From Penicillus capitatus (lineage: Eukaryota > Chlorophyta), in the NCBI GenBank assembly GCA_965649825.1, contig OZ287700.1, positions 496,001 to 560,000 on the forward strand: a stretch of DNA of 64,000 nt, written 5' to 3'. Below, in pieces: positions 10,198-21,770 of the stretch. Position numbers and translations under genes: made by a program. The notes beneath the pieces are model-generated. The model worked only from the letters and a program-made list of their open reading frames with translations, did not search any database and was not told the DNA's origin. Each line of letters starts with the position of its first letter. Positions within the stretch are counted from its first letter, which is position 1.

Positions 10198-11472
10198 CTA
10201 GTGCCGTGAAAAGCGTCTTCTTCGACCAGCACGGTTGCCACGACCAGGGTGCGATACTCTGCCGAGGCAGAAACTCCCAGCATGACTGTCGTCCGTCGCA
10301 GACAGCGTCTGTTCTAACGGTGGCGCCGACGGCGGCGCATGTGATACAGGTGTGCATACTGCTGTCTCGAATCCGACTTGCAGGGTTGTGAATGGAGAAG
10401 AAGAGGTGTCGAAGACGGATGGTGATGCGGAATGCCGCGAAGTCTCCGCGACAATGGGCGATCCGAATCCGCTGCTGAAGCTCCGATCCGTTGCCGTGTC
10501 GAAAGACCATTCCGAGCATCGCGGCAATTCATCCATCGGCGCATCGATCGTGGTCGATTGGAATGAGGTCGTCGATGCAGCAGCATCGCTGTTGCGTCGC
10601 CGAACCGCTCGACGAATTCTCTTTCCATCCACCGTCTGTCGCGGCAGCGCCTGAGACGTCACTGCTGTCGGTGCACTCGACGACGCCGTCACATCACACA
10701 CAGGTCCCATCACAGTCGGCGTCGCACACGGTTGGATCACACATGGCTCCGGAAAGCAATGAGATCCGAACGCCGGTATTGTGTGCTCTGGCTGCGCCAC
10801 CGTTCTTTCTGCCATTTCGAGGGCCATGGGAAGATCCTGATCCGTTCTCACGATCCCGCCAATCGGCGAGACGTCCATTCTTTCATCCACCAGCGCGGGC
10901 GGTGCGGGCGGCGCGGACGGCACGATCCACCAACACGCGCCTGTCATCGGAAAAGATGGCTGCTGTACTGCAGCGAGCGAGGCTGGCATCGGAGACGGCA
11001 CCTCCATATCAACGTCGTGCTGCGTCACGTCCACGCAAAGTTCCTCCCCGACGGACACCTGCCACCTCGCCGTGGCTTCGGACGGCCAGAGCTGCAAATT
11101 GGATAGCGCCGTCGAGACGGGAGCTGCCTCATTCTCGCGCTGCTCCGGGGCGTCGTTCTCTTTCTCCGTCGTCGCTTCCGGCGGTGGACGGTAAGGTGTT
11201 CGGCAAACGACGTTTCGCACGCGTCGACAACGTTCTTCGTACTTTTCCGCCTCGCGAACCAACTCGAGGCATTTTTCGAAGATGGCTGGTGCACGTTGCT
11301 GCAATCTAAAAAGCACGCAGGACAGCGCCTCGAGATCACATTCAGACCGTCGATGCACCTTTGCCAGAGGCGTGCTCTTCGTCGAGGGGTCGGTCTTTCA
11401 ACCGCACCTGTAACAAGTCGCTCGGTTCACGAATGCAAAACACAACGACGAACATTGGGCGTCGTTCTGCAT
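10198..11472 (-). CDS. Hypothetical protein, helical N-terminus, disordered tail
   Basis: A 386-codon open frame covers 11358-10198. It has no ATG at its beginning, so an upstream exon is needed. A small exon starting at ATG 11472 (MQNDAQCSSLCFAF) joins in frame through a 36-bp GT-AG intron ending at 11395, which I propose as the 5' end. The N-terminal part is helical and charged (RLQQRAPAIFEKCLELVREAEKYEERCRRV). The remainder is rich in Pro, Ala, Thr, Val and Ser, with a basic patch GKRIRRAVRRR and a basic C-terminus GRGNRAGRRRRFSRH. No known domain is recognised. An antisense frame of 272 codons overlaps it but is Arg/Ser-rich and has no conserved feature. It lies about 200 bp from the divergent MUT9-like kinase gene. 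Confidence 0.5.
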
Positions 11473-11673
11473 CGACTCGGCGTCGGTGTTCTACGCGTGG
11501 CAGTCCGTCGAAAAGTCGTCTGGTAGGTACAGTAATGGTTCGGTCGGACCGTCGTTGTCCTCGAGAGCGTCGCGTACGTCACATCACCTCAGATGGATTC
11601 TCTGGGTGGTCAACACGTGCGGCGCTCACGTTGAGTGCCCCTCTCTCTGCTTTTCTTTTTCGCTTCAGTCTTT

Positions 11674-13970
11674 ACCATGCCTGACTATGGAAATCGTCCG
11701 CGACGCCGCGCAGCAATAGAAGCGACGGCACGACTTCATGAACAAGTGGCTGGTGGACGGGCCGTAGCACCCCGTCGACGTGTCGGTCCGTCTCCCGTCG
11801 AACCACAGACCCGTCGCGGCCACTTAGCTGTTGGACCCATCATGCCTTCTCCTCAGCCTCCTGCGTCGCCCGCTGTGCCAGACGTACACCGCGTCGCTCT
11901 CCCACCGGGAGCCGAAGTGCAGAATCGGCCTGTGACGGAAGACGAACACGCCTTGCCACCTGTACCGAATACCGTAAGACCTCGGAAAAGGAAGCCCCGG
12001 GTAAAGATCCGGGTTTAGGTTAAAGTCAACGGATCGCCCGAGTACATGGTGGATAAAAAACTTGGAAAAGGCGGATTTGGACAAGTCTACCTTGGAAAGC
12101 GCATTCTTTCGACGCGAGTGCGCGAAGGCGCCCAGGCAAATCAGGTGTGCATGTGCGTCGCCTTTATCTACTAAGAGTCTTGCCATTCGGCGTATGTTCG
12201 TTCGTAGGTAGCGCTGAAATTGGAGCATAAGACGGGAAAGGGATGTAACTACGGTGCGCCCTTTGAATGGAATGTGTACGGGTACGCATCGCGCGACGTT
12301 TGTTCGTTGGTCGGTTGACGACGGGTCGGTTGATGTGTAGTGCCATCGGCGACAAATGCAAAGGCGTTCCGAAGGTTCATTACAAAGGCAGACAAGAAGA
12401 TTGGTACATCATGGTGCAGACATCATTGCCGCCGCCATCGAGTCTACCGATCGGTCTGATGTGACAGGTGATGGATATTTTGGGACCCAGTCTCTGGGAT
12501 CTCACCACAGAGAACGGCGCCAGTCATCTGAGCGAAGAAATGGTCGCCTGTATCGCTGTCGAAGCCATCAGCATCTTAAAGAGTCTGCACACACTGGGAT
12601 GGATTCACGGCGATGTGAAGCCCGAGAATTTCTTATTGGGCCAACAGGGCACGCCCAAGGAACGCAAACTTTTTCTGGTCGATTTTGGCCTGGCATCCAA
12701 CTACTTGGACGGCGTTGGGCCGAATCATGTGGAATACGATCAGAAACCGGATCTCTTCAGAGGGACGGTGCGGTACGCGAGTGTCCACGCTCATCTGGGA
12801 CGCACAGCGAGTCGCAGAGACGATCTCGAATCGCTGGCGTACACACTGATCTTTCTCCTCAAAGGCAGACTGCCGTGGCAAGGATATCAAGGCGATAACA
12901 AGGGACACCTTGTGTGCAAGAAGAAGATGTCGACGTCTGGAGAACTTCTCTGTCGATTCTCTCCTCCAGCATTTCGTCTCTTCACCGACGCTGTGATCAA
13001 TCTAAAGTACCAGGAAGTGCCGAACTACGATCAGTACGTGAGCTGGTTTCTGCCACTCTGTGGACCGACGCCCTCGCGACCGTTGCTCACATGTACCCGT
13101 ATTGGCTCCAAACGCAGTCGACCTGAAGATCACCAGGAATTCAATGTACAAGAATCGCGAAAAAAGTCTAGACTAGGCACGCCCATTGAACAATGGATCT
13201 CGATCTACAACTACCACAGCACCATGAAACAAAGGTGAGCAGCAATACGTGTGCGATGCCTCTCTGCCGAGTGAGGATGGGATGATGGCAGGTATCACTA
13301 CAACGTGACAGATGGCCGCGTTTCGCAACACATTGCTAAGGGTGTTGAAGATGGATTGCACGTTACGGCTGTGGCATGCTGTCATGGACTCTGGGCACTG
13401 ATCATGGATGCCAGCACTGAATACACCGAACAAGTGTATGTCATTCATCCCGAGTTCCTACCTAAGGATTGGATTCTGGAACGATGGGAAGAAGGTTACT
13501 ACATTACGTCCATGGCTGGTTCCACGGAGGGCACCAGTCTTGTCATCATGTCGAAGAATACCCTGTATTCCCAGCAGTCGTATAAAGTGTCTGATTTTTT
13601 TCCATACAAGTGGATCAGCAAAAAATGGAAGGAAGGATTCTATGTGACCTCCATCACATCGGCCCCAAATAATAATCGCTGGGCAGTGGTGATGTCTCGG
13701 GGTGCGCCGTTTTTGGAACAATGCGTCGAGATTGATTTTCAGTATCCCAGTGAAGGTATCCATTACCGTTGGGATGCTGGATATCGCATTACCTCCTGTG
13801 CCGCAACCAGCGAACAGGTGGCCGTGATTTTGAGCATTCCTTCGAGAAGACCGACAGACGAAACACAAGAGACGCTGCGAACCACACAGTTCCCTAGCGG
13901 TCACGTCAAAGACAAATGGAACAAGAATCTCTACATCGCTGCGGTCGCTTATGGCCGCACGGTCAGCTAA
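11674..13970 (+). CDS. MUT9-like (plant-type CK1) protein kinase
   Basis: Six exons: 11674-11973, 12019-12144, 12208-12281, 12341-12413, 12468-13234 and 13292-13970, with introns of 45, 63, 59, 54 and 57 bp. A disordered basic N-terminus is followed by a casein-kinase-1-type domain. Its P-loop is [14 protein letters not shown], with [16 protein letters not shown], catalytic loop [14 protein letters not shown] in [10 protein letters not shown] and [15 protein letters not shown]. The HGD in place of HRD is normal for this subfamily. The C-terminal 230 residues carry the beta-rich DUF7477 repeats ([20 protein letters not shown], [11 protein letters not shown]) characteristic of plant and green-algal MUT9-like kinases. 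In plants these phosphorylate histone H3 Thr3 and clock or photoreceptor partners in the nucleus. The architecture matches plant proteins end to end, which is strong evidence for Archaeplastid affinity. Confidence 0.95.
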
Positions 13971-14254
13971 TGAGGCAATCAACATCCATCCATCATCAGC
14001 ATCCTCCAAACTGAAACGGCAGCAATGACATCTCTATTTCATTATCCGAAACTGCAAATGGCCATCGAATGTGCTGTGACTCAAAGTTTGGATCTTGAAT
14101 TATGAGAGAACTTCTCGAAAATGTGTTTCTGGGTATGCTGCTGAAAGAATGTAAGAAACCCATATGATTGTGAGACGACGTGATGGGACGTTCGTTTTTT
14201 AAAAGCCGACTGACTGACTGTTCTGTGAAGTCTGTTGTTCATTGCGTCAACGAT

Positions 14255-17200
14255 ATGCATATCAAAGACGTCACGATTGAAGGATTCAAATCTTACGCTA
14301 AGCGCGTGCACATCGCGAACTTCGATCCGCGGTTCAATGCGATCACGGGCCTCAATGGCTCGGGGAAATCGAACATCCTCGACGCGATCTGTTTCGTCTT
14401 GGGGATCTCGAATCTGAGCCAAGTGATGATGCATTCGATGACGCATGTGTGCGAGACGGAAGGGCGGATGGGAATAGGTTCGCGCAGGCAGTCTATTGGA
14501 TTTGGTCTACAAGAAAGGACAGGCGGGAGTGACCGAAGCGGTCGTCTGTATTACCTTCGACAATCGTGACAAGCAACGGAGTCCCGCTGGATTTGAAGAT
14601 AAGGATGTCATCACCATAACGCGACAGGTGTGAGATCGTATCGAAGATGGATGATGTGACGGGCACTTGAGCGAGTAGATTATCGTGGGTGGACGAAACA
14701 AGTACCGGCTGAATGGACGGCAGGCGACGCCCACACAGATCCATGAATTCTTTCGTGGTATTCAGCTGAACGTCAACAATCCTCACTTTCTAATCATGCA
14801 AGGGAGGATCACTCAAGTGTGATGCTCGTCAGTTGTGCTAAGAGAGGGGTCCAATGCGTCATGCAGGTGCTTAACATGAAACCTGTCGAGATTCTGGCGA
14901 TGCTGGAGGAAGTGGCTGGCACACGTATGTACGAAGAAAAGCGTGTCCGTGCATTTCAGACGTTTGAGAAGAAGACACAGAAGCTGAAGGAGTTTGATGA
15001 GGTCGAGGAAGATGCATGCGTTTCTAAGAGGCATGAGAAATGAGGTGGTGTAGGTCATGGCGGCTGATCTGAAGCCAACACTGCTGCGACTCAGAGAAGA
15101 GCGCCATCATCTGCTCCAGTATGACAAGGCTAGAGAGAATCTGGCATCGCTCGAACGATTCTGCACGGCCTACGACTTTGCTTCTTCGGAAGAGTGATGC
15201 GTCTACCGTGACAGATTCCGTTGATCTTTGAAATCTGGGTGCTCCATAGAAAGCTGATGTCGATGCAGAGTACCGTCGAGGAATTGCAGCAGAGACAGCA
15301 CGAGGTGGATCAGGAAGTGCAGATAACTGAGCGGCAGATCAGGGTCAGAACTCTGCGTACATGCGTTCTGTGGTGAAACGAGGTCTTGTGGATGAACAGG
15401 GGACGGTTGAGAAGATCAAGGAGCTTGAGAAGAAGATGGAGAGGCAGTATGGTCATGTTGTACAGCAACTGCAAAAAGAAACAGAGGAACTGGCCAAAGA
15501 GTCGTGCCCTTGGTTTCTGTCTCTCTTTTCAACTGCTCTTGTGTTTCGTTAGGCTTTCACAAGAGGAAGCAGGTTTTCAGGTCAAACAGCAAGAGCGGTA
15601 TTCTTCGCTTGCAGAGATCCAAGAGGTAGCCAGACCCTACTGTTGCCCTCGATGCATGCACAGAAAGCGGTCGTGTCTGTCAGTTGAAGAAGTCGTTGGA
15701 GAAGTACGCAGATGCGACACTAGAAAAAAGAAAACAGCAGATTCAAGAAACGTATGATGGTGCCCGGTCACACGAGATGGAGTTGGCCTCAGAGATTAAA
15801 GAGCTGGAACGCGAAATTGGACAGTTTCAGGCAGCAGGGAATGGTCCTTCCAGCAAATTTCTGACGGAGAAATTGGAGGCCAATAAGATTCAACAGGTGC
15901 TCGTTACTGAATCGGTGTATGGTTGATGATCATCACTTTGTGTGTTTAGCTAAATCTCCGCTCCAAGATCTCAGAAATGGATGTGACGTGTGCTTCATTG
16001 GAGGCCAAACTGATCGATCTGAGACAACAGGCATTTGAAGGACCGTCTGTTAAAGGGAGAGAACAGCTGCAGGCTGCCGAGCAAGCCATTGCGCAGATCA
16101 CACATCGTCTGGAAGTGTGACATCATACAGTAAAGACTGCTGTTAAGATTGTCTGGATATGACAGGAGCTAGGATTTAACGAGGAGCTCTTTAAGCAGCT
16201 GGAACGTTCCTTTGCCGAAAAACAGAGAACCTTCAGAGAAGCTCACGAAAGCGTCCGACAGATCAGTAGGAATCTGGGAGGTCAGTCCTGTTCTCCACAC
16301 AGAAGGCGTGCGTCCAATCGTGACGATGTGCCTAGATGTGAATGTCACATTTGACGATCCCTACAAGGGATTTGACAGGTCATCCGTAAAAGGCATCATC
16401 GGATCGCTGTTCCGCATAACGACGAACGACGTCGTGACGGCATTGGAAGTTGCTGGCGGTCCAAAACTAAAGCATTTGGTTGTCGATACTACCAAGACAG
16501 CAAATGCCATACTCAAGCATGGAAGAGTGCGGCACAAAGTCACCATCATCCCACTCGACAAGATACGACCGGATGCGATGCACTCGACCACACGATCGAC
16601 AGTGGCCGAGCTCTTTGGTGACAGAGCGGCGCCGGCAATGGACTTCATCGAGTACCGTCCTGAATTTCAAAGAGTCATGGAGTACGCTTTCGGTCGCGTC
16701 TTCATCTGCAAAGTCATCATCCTGTTGATTTGGAAGAGCGATGACAGATGGCGGCGGTGTAGGATAGTGATACGGCTAAAGCGATGGCCTATCATCCCTC
16801 TATTCGGACCAGATGCGTGACGCTGGATGGAAACGATTACAGTCCGTCTGGATTGCTCACGAGTGGGCACAGATCCATCGGTGGGGCATTGCTGCCGTCG
16901 CTTCATGAGCTTGTCCAGGCCAAAGATGCAATGCAGAGATTCAAGGGCGAATGCGACGGCATTCAGGAACAGTTGTCGATGCAAAGCCAGCTGAAGAAAA
17001 AACACGAAGAGTGAGAAGCGAAAGAAGACAAGTGTGACCTGTTGCTTTTCTTTGTCTGCAGACTTTTGCAAGAACGTGAGATTCAGCAGTATTCTGCTGC
17101 GGCGGCTCAGGAGAAGATCCATGAGAGGGAGAGACAGGCAGATCAGTTAGAAAGAGAGCTGGAACATGAGCTGCACAAAGCCAGACATTGCCTGTCAGAT

Positions 17201-18706
17201 TCACAGAGCAGACTGCATCAGCTGAACGAACAACGAGCAGAAGTGGAACAGCAGCTTCAGAATTTTGATGGCAATGAGGCACAGTATATGGAACACATCC
17301 AATCCAAGTGCCAGAAACTGAAAGAGAGCCACGTTCAGGCCGCGTCAAATTTTAAACAGGCCGAACAGGCGATGCAGCAACTCGTTGCTATGCAACGCGA
17401 TGTCTCAGGCGAGCGAACAAAACTGGAAGACGAGATCCAGCTTCTGCAGAGCGGTGTGAAGGAGATAGAAAAAGACGCAGAAACGCAGCAGGCAAAGATC
17501 GAAGAAGCCAGAGAGAAGCTACGCGTCGCAACCGATCGATTGGAACAACATCGAGCCAAGACACAACAGTTTGACGGAAGGCTGAAGCAATTGGATCTCG
17601 AGAAGCAGACACACGAGGAGAGACTCAAGCAACACAACAGCGACAAGCGCAACATCCACGGCAGGTCTTCCATCATCGTCTCGCATTGGGATCTCGACGG
17701 AGATGGGTAGCATCCAGGGAGAGTCGTTTGAGATTGGATGCTGCTCGACTGGAGGCCCATGTGAAGAAGCTCCTCAATGATCACGCATGGATCCGAGAAG
17801 AGCAGCATATGTTTGGTGCCAAAGGGACAGGCTATGACTGGTCTGTCAGGGATCCAAAAGAGGCGATGGCCCAACATCAGCACGCAAAGAACGTTATCAA
17901 GGGTCTAGGCAAACGCATTGACCCATCTGTGAGGTGCTCTAGGGGTGTTCTTATGTGTGACGGTTTGTGGGTCTGTCAGGTGGTCTCGCAGTTTGAGAAT
18001 ACGCAGAATGAGTATCGGCAGCTTCATGCAAAGCACAAACGTGTGGTGAAGGATCGCAAGAATATTGAAGAGGTCGAGTGTGGGGCTACGGTTATGGCAT
18101 CATCGTTTGGCGTTTAGGCGATTTCGGATCTGGATGACAAGAAGGGAGATTCGATCCGGATGATCTGGGAGAAGGTCAACGCAGAATTCGGCTCGATCTT
18201 CGGCACCCTCCTCCCCGGTGCCAGTGCAAAACTGGAACCGCCAGAAGGATGCACCTACTTAGAAGGTGAGGCAGGCCCACATTACCAACCCCCTGCCTCA
18301 ACACCGGTTTTCTCTTTAAGGCTTGGAGGTTAAGGTCTCGTTAGGAGGTGTCTGGAAACACTCTCTGTCGGAACTGAGTGGCGGACAACGTTCTCTATTG
18401 GCACTGTCTCTCATTCTTTCGATTCTTCTCTTCAAACCGGCGCCGATCTACATCCTTGACGAGGTATCATCGTGGTCGGGGTGGACGGAACTATAGAGTG
18501 CGATGCTGCCGCAGGTGGATTCCGCTTTGGATCTGAGTCACACTCAGAACATCGGTCAGATGATTCAGCGATTCTTCCCTCAATCGCAGTTCATCGTCGT
18601 TTCGCTCAAGGAAGGGATGTTTGGCAATGCCAATGTCCTTTTCAAGACGAAATTCGCTGAAGGTGTCTCGTCTGTCAGTCGAACCATCCCCGAACGCACA
18701 AACTGA
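14255..18706 (+). CDS. SMC2: Condensin subunit SMC2
   Basis: The gene has many short exons with introns near 50 bp, for example 14423-14477, 14628-14678, 14817-14866 and 15002-15053. The N-terminal head reads [18 protein letters not shown] with Walker [10 protein letters not shown] and then [16 protein letters not shown], which is diagnostic of SMC2. A first coiled coil leads to the hinge ([49 protein letters not shown]). A long second coil follows (17080-18110). The C-terminal head has the signature [16 protein letters not shown] and Walker [16 protein letters not shown], split by an intron. The protein pairs with SMC4 as the ATPase core of condensin, which compacts mitotic chromosomes. Both heads and the hinge are intact. 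In-frame stops seen in unspliced reading all lie inside introns. Confidence 0.97.
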
Positions 18707-18818
18707 CTGTGGAACATTGACCTGACTCCACACAACGATGAACAATCCAAGAGTGCTTTCTTAACCGTCCATGTGTGAGATAGCGTGTTTCGTTCGGTCT
18801 TGAACAGCACACCGCATA

Positions 18819-20687
18819 CTAAGGAGCAGCAGTGTAGGATTGAATCTCCTTCAGAAGCCCCTGCGCTTCCTCGGCAAAATTGCTGGGCTTGATGTTGACA
18901 ACATTGTGACGCAGGGTCACCTCGCCCGATGACTGCATCTCCCGCGCTTTGCTCATGATCTTCAATGTCAACGGCCTGAACAGACACTTCTTCAGCTGAC
19001 GCTTGTATCGATCTTCGGATTCTTTTCTGATTTCATCCAAGTCATGAGCAGGCATTCCCAGAAGCTCCTCTGCCTAGAGGCCACACCATCATCGACCCCC
19101 TTCCGATCGCAGAATGACTGGTCGACTTGATCATTGAAGACATTGACCCAAGTGTCTTTGGTGAAGTCTGCCACTTTCATGGAGATAATGTAACGGAGCT
19201 CTGCTGTATCGTAGAGCTTGCCGTCGTATTCGCAGTAGTACTGCCCCTCTTGCTCCACCACTTTTCTGTTGTTCTCTTTGTTGGCCAAGTAGTACATAGA
19301 CTGATCCGAACTGATGTACACGATGGAACCTATCACTCCATTCTCACTCCTGTCACATCAAGGAGATGCCATACAGTGCACGGTGCTGTATGTAGGTTTC
19401 TCCTCCAAACTGGGAACCTCTTCTACATCAACTTCCTTCAAAAATCTCGTCTCGTCCACCAAGGCCCTGCCGAGCAGCAGATGTCACATCACATGGTTGA
19501 GTGAGAAGGGTCGTACCCGGTACGCATGTTTGGCAGTCCATCGCTCAGAGGCGTCAAGCTCTCTGCTTTCCCGACCAGATCATACCAATCCTTCATCTCC
19601 TGCACTTCTGGCAGCTCTGGATGCGGATTGATCTCGGATCGGTTCACGGTCGTCAACGAAATGCCGCTGAAAGACGACACCCGGACATTCGTCACCAGGA
19701 CCACCGTCGATTCCGTGGCATAACTCTGTTCCAACACATTTCCTACTTTCTCTGCCTGTTCACCCCAGACCGTCAGATTCACCGTCTTCAAACTAGACAC
19801 AAAATCACAAGCTTCCGTCGCCGCTCGCTTGAGAGACGAGAGCGTGAGAGTGTGACCTTCGGTCTGTAAGAGTGATATCTCTCCGTACGAGTTCGGAATG
19901 ATCTGTCCTGCGTTTGACGGTACCTGTAGCCGCCACATGTGTGACCACACCCAAGATGTTCACCAGAGTCTACACAAGGCATATCTCGTGATGGCTGCGA
20001 CAGGTGTTGGATGGACGTACGGGACGATCGATGAATTTCGAGAGTTCTGTAAACGGCGTCAATTCCACTTTGACATTCATGAGCGATGTATCTTGATCTG
20101 TCGCCTCTTCCACTTTCGTCCTGACATCACACTTTGAGGTCACACTTTGTAGTGCCGTGTCTACCGTGCGTCGAAATGCAGACAGTATTCAAAATCGACA
20201 GAAGAGTAACGTTTGTTGGCTTTCCGGACGGAAAAGTTGCTAAAGTAGTAGACCTGAGTTCGATTGCATTCCAGAAATCAAAGTGTGAGAATGTGTGACA
20301 TACTTTTCCTTCAACGAGACGTTCATGGTAGTACTCTGCTGACTCTCTCCAAAACGTTCCTTCAATCTGCGTCGCCTGATTGTCGATCAGCAGCGCCGTG
20401 AAAACGGCCGATTCCTCATGCGGCTCCCGTTTGGGCGTAAACTTCCGCAGTTCATAGATTTTGCCGACCTTGACGCGAATCGTCGACGGCGGCTGAAAGG
20501 GACTCAAACCGACGAGAGGACAGAAATCCTTGTCCGACGATACCGGTATCGGCCCAGACCTGCACCAAAGCCAAGCTCGGCACGATAGACGCGACACGTG
20601 ATGCGTGTGGTCGGTGTACAGTGTGATCTTGGCTGCCGAGGCGGAAGAGGGTCGTCCACCAAAGGAAGAACGTCGCTGACTATCCAT
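18819..20687 (-). CDS. RPA1: Replication protein A large subunit, short form
   Basis: The large subunit of the single-strand DNA binding complex RPA, used in replication and repair. The N-terminal exon starts MDSQRRSSFGGRPSS and goes straight into the DBD-A OB fold (VGKIYELRKF, ALLIDNQATQIEGTFWRE). DBD-B follows (NLTVWGEQAEKVGNVLE, VSSFSGISLTTVNRSEINPH). DBD-C comes last (LRYIISMKVADFTKDTWVNVFNDQ, then AEELLGMPAHDLDEI). The usual RPA70N protein-interaction domain is absent. In DBD-C the canonical four-cysteine zinc ribbon is degenerate: the stretch from YYLANKENNRKVVEQEGQYY to CEYDGK has one cysteine. Several short introns are present, one of which ends just before VYYFSNFSVRK. The stop is 113 bp from the SMC2 stop (convergent). 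Confidence 0.92.
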
Positions 20688-21016
20688 CGAACGAACAAAC
20701 GTCGTGGGAAAGAGTGTCTTTGATCAAAGGCGCGCCAGAAAGCTTCAGCGCGTTTCGGATGATGACGACGACAACCGGGACGTCTTTTCGCACGTGCGTC
20801 ATTCGAACGAACGAACGCGCCCAGAGGTCGATGAACAAACAAACACATCATTCACATCCCGTCAAAATCAAACCCATCCATCACATTCCAAAACCGTTTG
20901 TCGTTTTGACAGATAGAGTGAGAAATGATGTGACGTTTGCGTTATACGAACGGAACAACGGGGGCTTATCATGTCGTTCTTAAGATCATTCTTTCATCCA
21001 TGAATGCAAGAGCACG
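20688..21016. other. Intergenic region upstream of RPA1
   Basis: Non-coding. It contains two copies of a GAACGAAC-type motif (20689-20696 immediately before the RPA1 start, and a perfect GAACGAACGAAC at 20805-20816). GATGTGAC-type words occur near 20925-20935. It probably holds the RPA1 promoter and the 3' UTR of the CURT1-like gene. Confidence 0.5.
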
Positions 21017-21709
21017 TTAGGCGTCATCCTGCTGTCCCGTGATTTTCGACTTCAATTCCTCGACATCTTTGGAGAGTTCCTCACGACTCGACTGTACATC
21101 ACACTTTTATCTCACACAAATGCGAACGCACGTACCTTAAATAGTAGATATCGATAGACAAACCAAGAGGTATAGACGAATCCCACTAACTCCAAGAACT
21201 TTGGCAGCTACGGCATACATCACACAATTGTTCTCACACAAATGCGGTCCGTTAAATGACGGATCGTACCAAGGGAATGGAGTTGACGGCTCCAACGATG
21301 CTCGATGTTACGTAGAGGACGGCAATGGCGCCCACTCCGTACAACGCGATCGATGATTTATTCTCCACCTTGTCCCACTACATGACGATCGATAGGACGC
21401 AATGGGCCATGACTGCCAAGCCCTTGCCTTTTCCGTGAGGTCCTTGACGATGGCGTCGACATCGGGCGTCGTGCTACTATCCTCAGCACGTGTGACGATA
21501 CGCATACGGAGTTTTGTCGGCGCTGACTGCACAAACATACTCCTGTCCTGTGCGACCAGGGCACACGGTTTGAAAGGTGTTACTCGCAGCGCGGTTCGAT
21601 GGAGGGCGTGCGTCGGGGTGATGGCAGGAGATGGCAGCATCGAAGGGCGACGCGGCAGAAACGGGGCGCTGCATTTGGCGACGCGTGTAAAGGAGGGACG
21701 CAAGGCCAT
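21017..21709 (-). CDS. CURT1/CAAD-domain thylakoid membrane protein
   Basis: The N-terminal 75 residues are rich in Ser, Arg, Pro and Ala with almost no acidic residues, like a plastid transit peptide. They end near LRMRIVTRAEDSS. The mature part has the CURT1/CAAD layout: an amphipathic helix (DVDAIVKDLTEKWDKVENKS), a hydrophobic segment (IALYGVGAIAVLYVTSSIVGAV), a second one (LPKFLELVGFVYTSWFVYRYLLFKS) and a C-terminal helix (SREELSKDVEELKSKI). CURT1 proteins bend thylakoid membranes at grana margins. The first intron (21378-21427, 50 bp) uses a GC donor (AAAAG|GCAAGG); the other two are GT-AG. The length and two-helix hairpin match the family. This gene is one of the clearest signs of a photosynthetic host. 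Confidence 0.87.
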
Positions 21710-21770
21710 TGAGAAACAAAAGGGCAGATCAGGCGAAAGGGAATGGATCCAAAATGACTCGATCGATCGA

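Noticed and set aside
10491-11309. 272-codon plus-strand ORF
   Set aside because: It is antisense to the longer minus-strand frame, has Arg/Ser-rich shadow composition and no domain. The minus frame has a helical N-terminus and a plausible 5' exon.
14420-18480. Apparent frameshifts and stops through SMC2
   Set aside because: Each break coincides with a GT-AG intron of about 50 bp, and splicing restores the full SMC2 sequence. It is not a pseudogene.
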